In this document: positions 30,644-30,748 of the stretch, piece after piece
Numbering within the stretch: position 1 is the first letter of the stretch
Layout of the letters: each line of letters begins with the position of its first letter
Source of the DNA: JAPLKB01 sp964532465
GTDB taxonomy: Bacteria > Desulfobacterota > Syntrophorhabdia > Syntrophorhabdales > Syntrophorhabdaceae
NCBI GenBank assembly: GCA_964532465.1
Contig: CAZHHX010000050.1
Location: forward strand, 1 to 30,748
Direction of reading: 5' to 3'
DNA length: 30,748 nucleotides
Notes under the pieces: generated by a model
Told to the model about the DNA's origin: nothing
The model's input: only the letters and a program-made list of their open reading frames with translations
The model's database searches: none
Made by a program: the position numbers and the translations under genes

Positions 30644-30748
30644 ACAATCTCTTCCTGAATACTATAAGAATTGACAAAACATTGCAATGAAAACCCTCAA
30701 TCCACCATCAAAAATAATGAAAAACCTCATTGGCACTGAAATATCAGC

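Noticed and set aside
30659..30687. Promoter TTGCAA-17-TAGTAT on the minus strand for the FHA-LuxR gene
   Set aside because: The start of transcription would fall inside the ribosome site, so the geometry is poor for a gene that clearly uses that site.

Overview
The window reads as chromosomal DNA of a strictly anaerobic bacterium, most likely in the Desulfobacterota or a related syntrophic lineage. This is inferred from the gene content: a desulfoferrodoxin/rubrerythrin pair, a flavin/[4Fe-4S] 4-hydroxybutyryl-CoA-dehydratase-like enzyme and an ADP-forming acyl-CoA ligase. No rRNA, tRNA, CRISPR array, insertion sequence or phage gene was seen.

Layout. 1-3100: a broken HtrA-like protease remnant, a convergent protein resembling class III nucleotide cyclases, a 72-codon cysteine-rich ORF that lacks a standard start codon, and a secreted 'ACSC' protein. 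3199-6841: uvrB and uvrC for nucleotide excision repair; UvrC lacks its usual C-terminal helix-hairpin-helix domain. 7095-9440: a solitary PilB/GspE-type ATPase with duplicated MshEN-like modules. 9723-10710: a superoxide reductase and rubrerythrin operon. 11188-15770: a metabolic island with divergent transcription. A GntR/FCD regulator and an AbfD-like enzyme lie on the minus strand. A two-subunit acyl-CoA ligase lies on the plus strand behind a strong promoter, with a dyad at its predicted start site. 16022-16707: two small minus-strand genes (DUF4404-like and a 39-residue protein). 16877-21151: dnaK and lon, about 10 bases apart.

21298-30643 is the most unusual part. It encodes a TolC-like outer-membrane channel, a periplasmic adaptor fused to two cytoplasmic FHA-type domains, a MacB/LolD-type ATPase and a MacB-type permease. 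These four form one tight plus-strand operon, which is a complete tripartite ABC exporter. Next come two paralogous exported proteins built of Ig-like repeats, each with its own promoter and terminator. They arose by a tandem duplication that also copied the 3' end of the permease gene. A convergent gene encodes an FHA plus LuxR-type HTH regulator. Together these suggest a phosphothreonine-controlled MacAB-TolC-like export system with its own cell-surface or periplasmic repeat proteins. The function is inferred from architecture and neighbourhood only.

Two ORFs (the cysteine-rich protein and the TolC-like protein) have a good Shine-Dalgarno sequence placed for an AUC codon where AUG would be expected.
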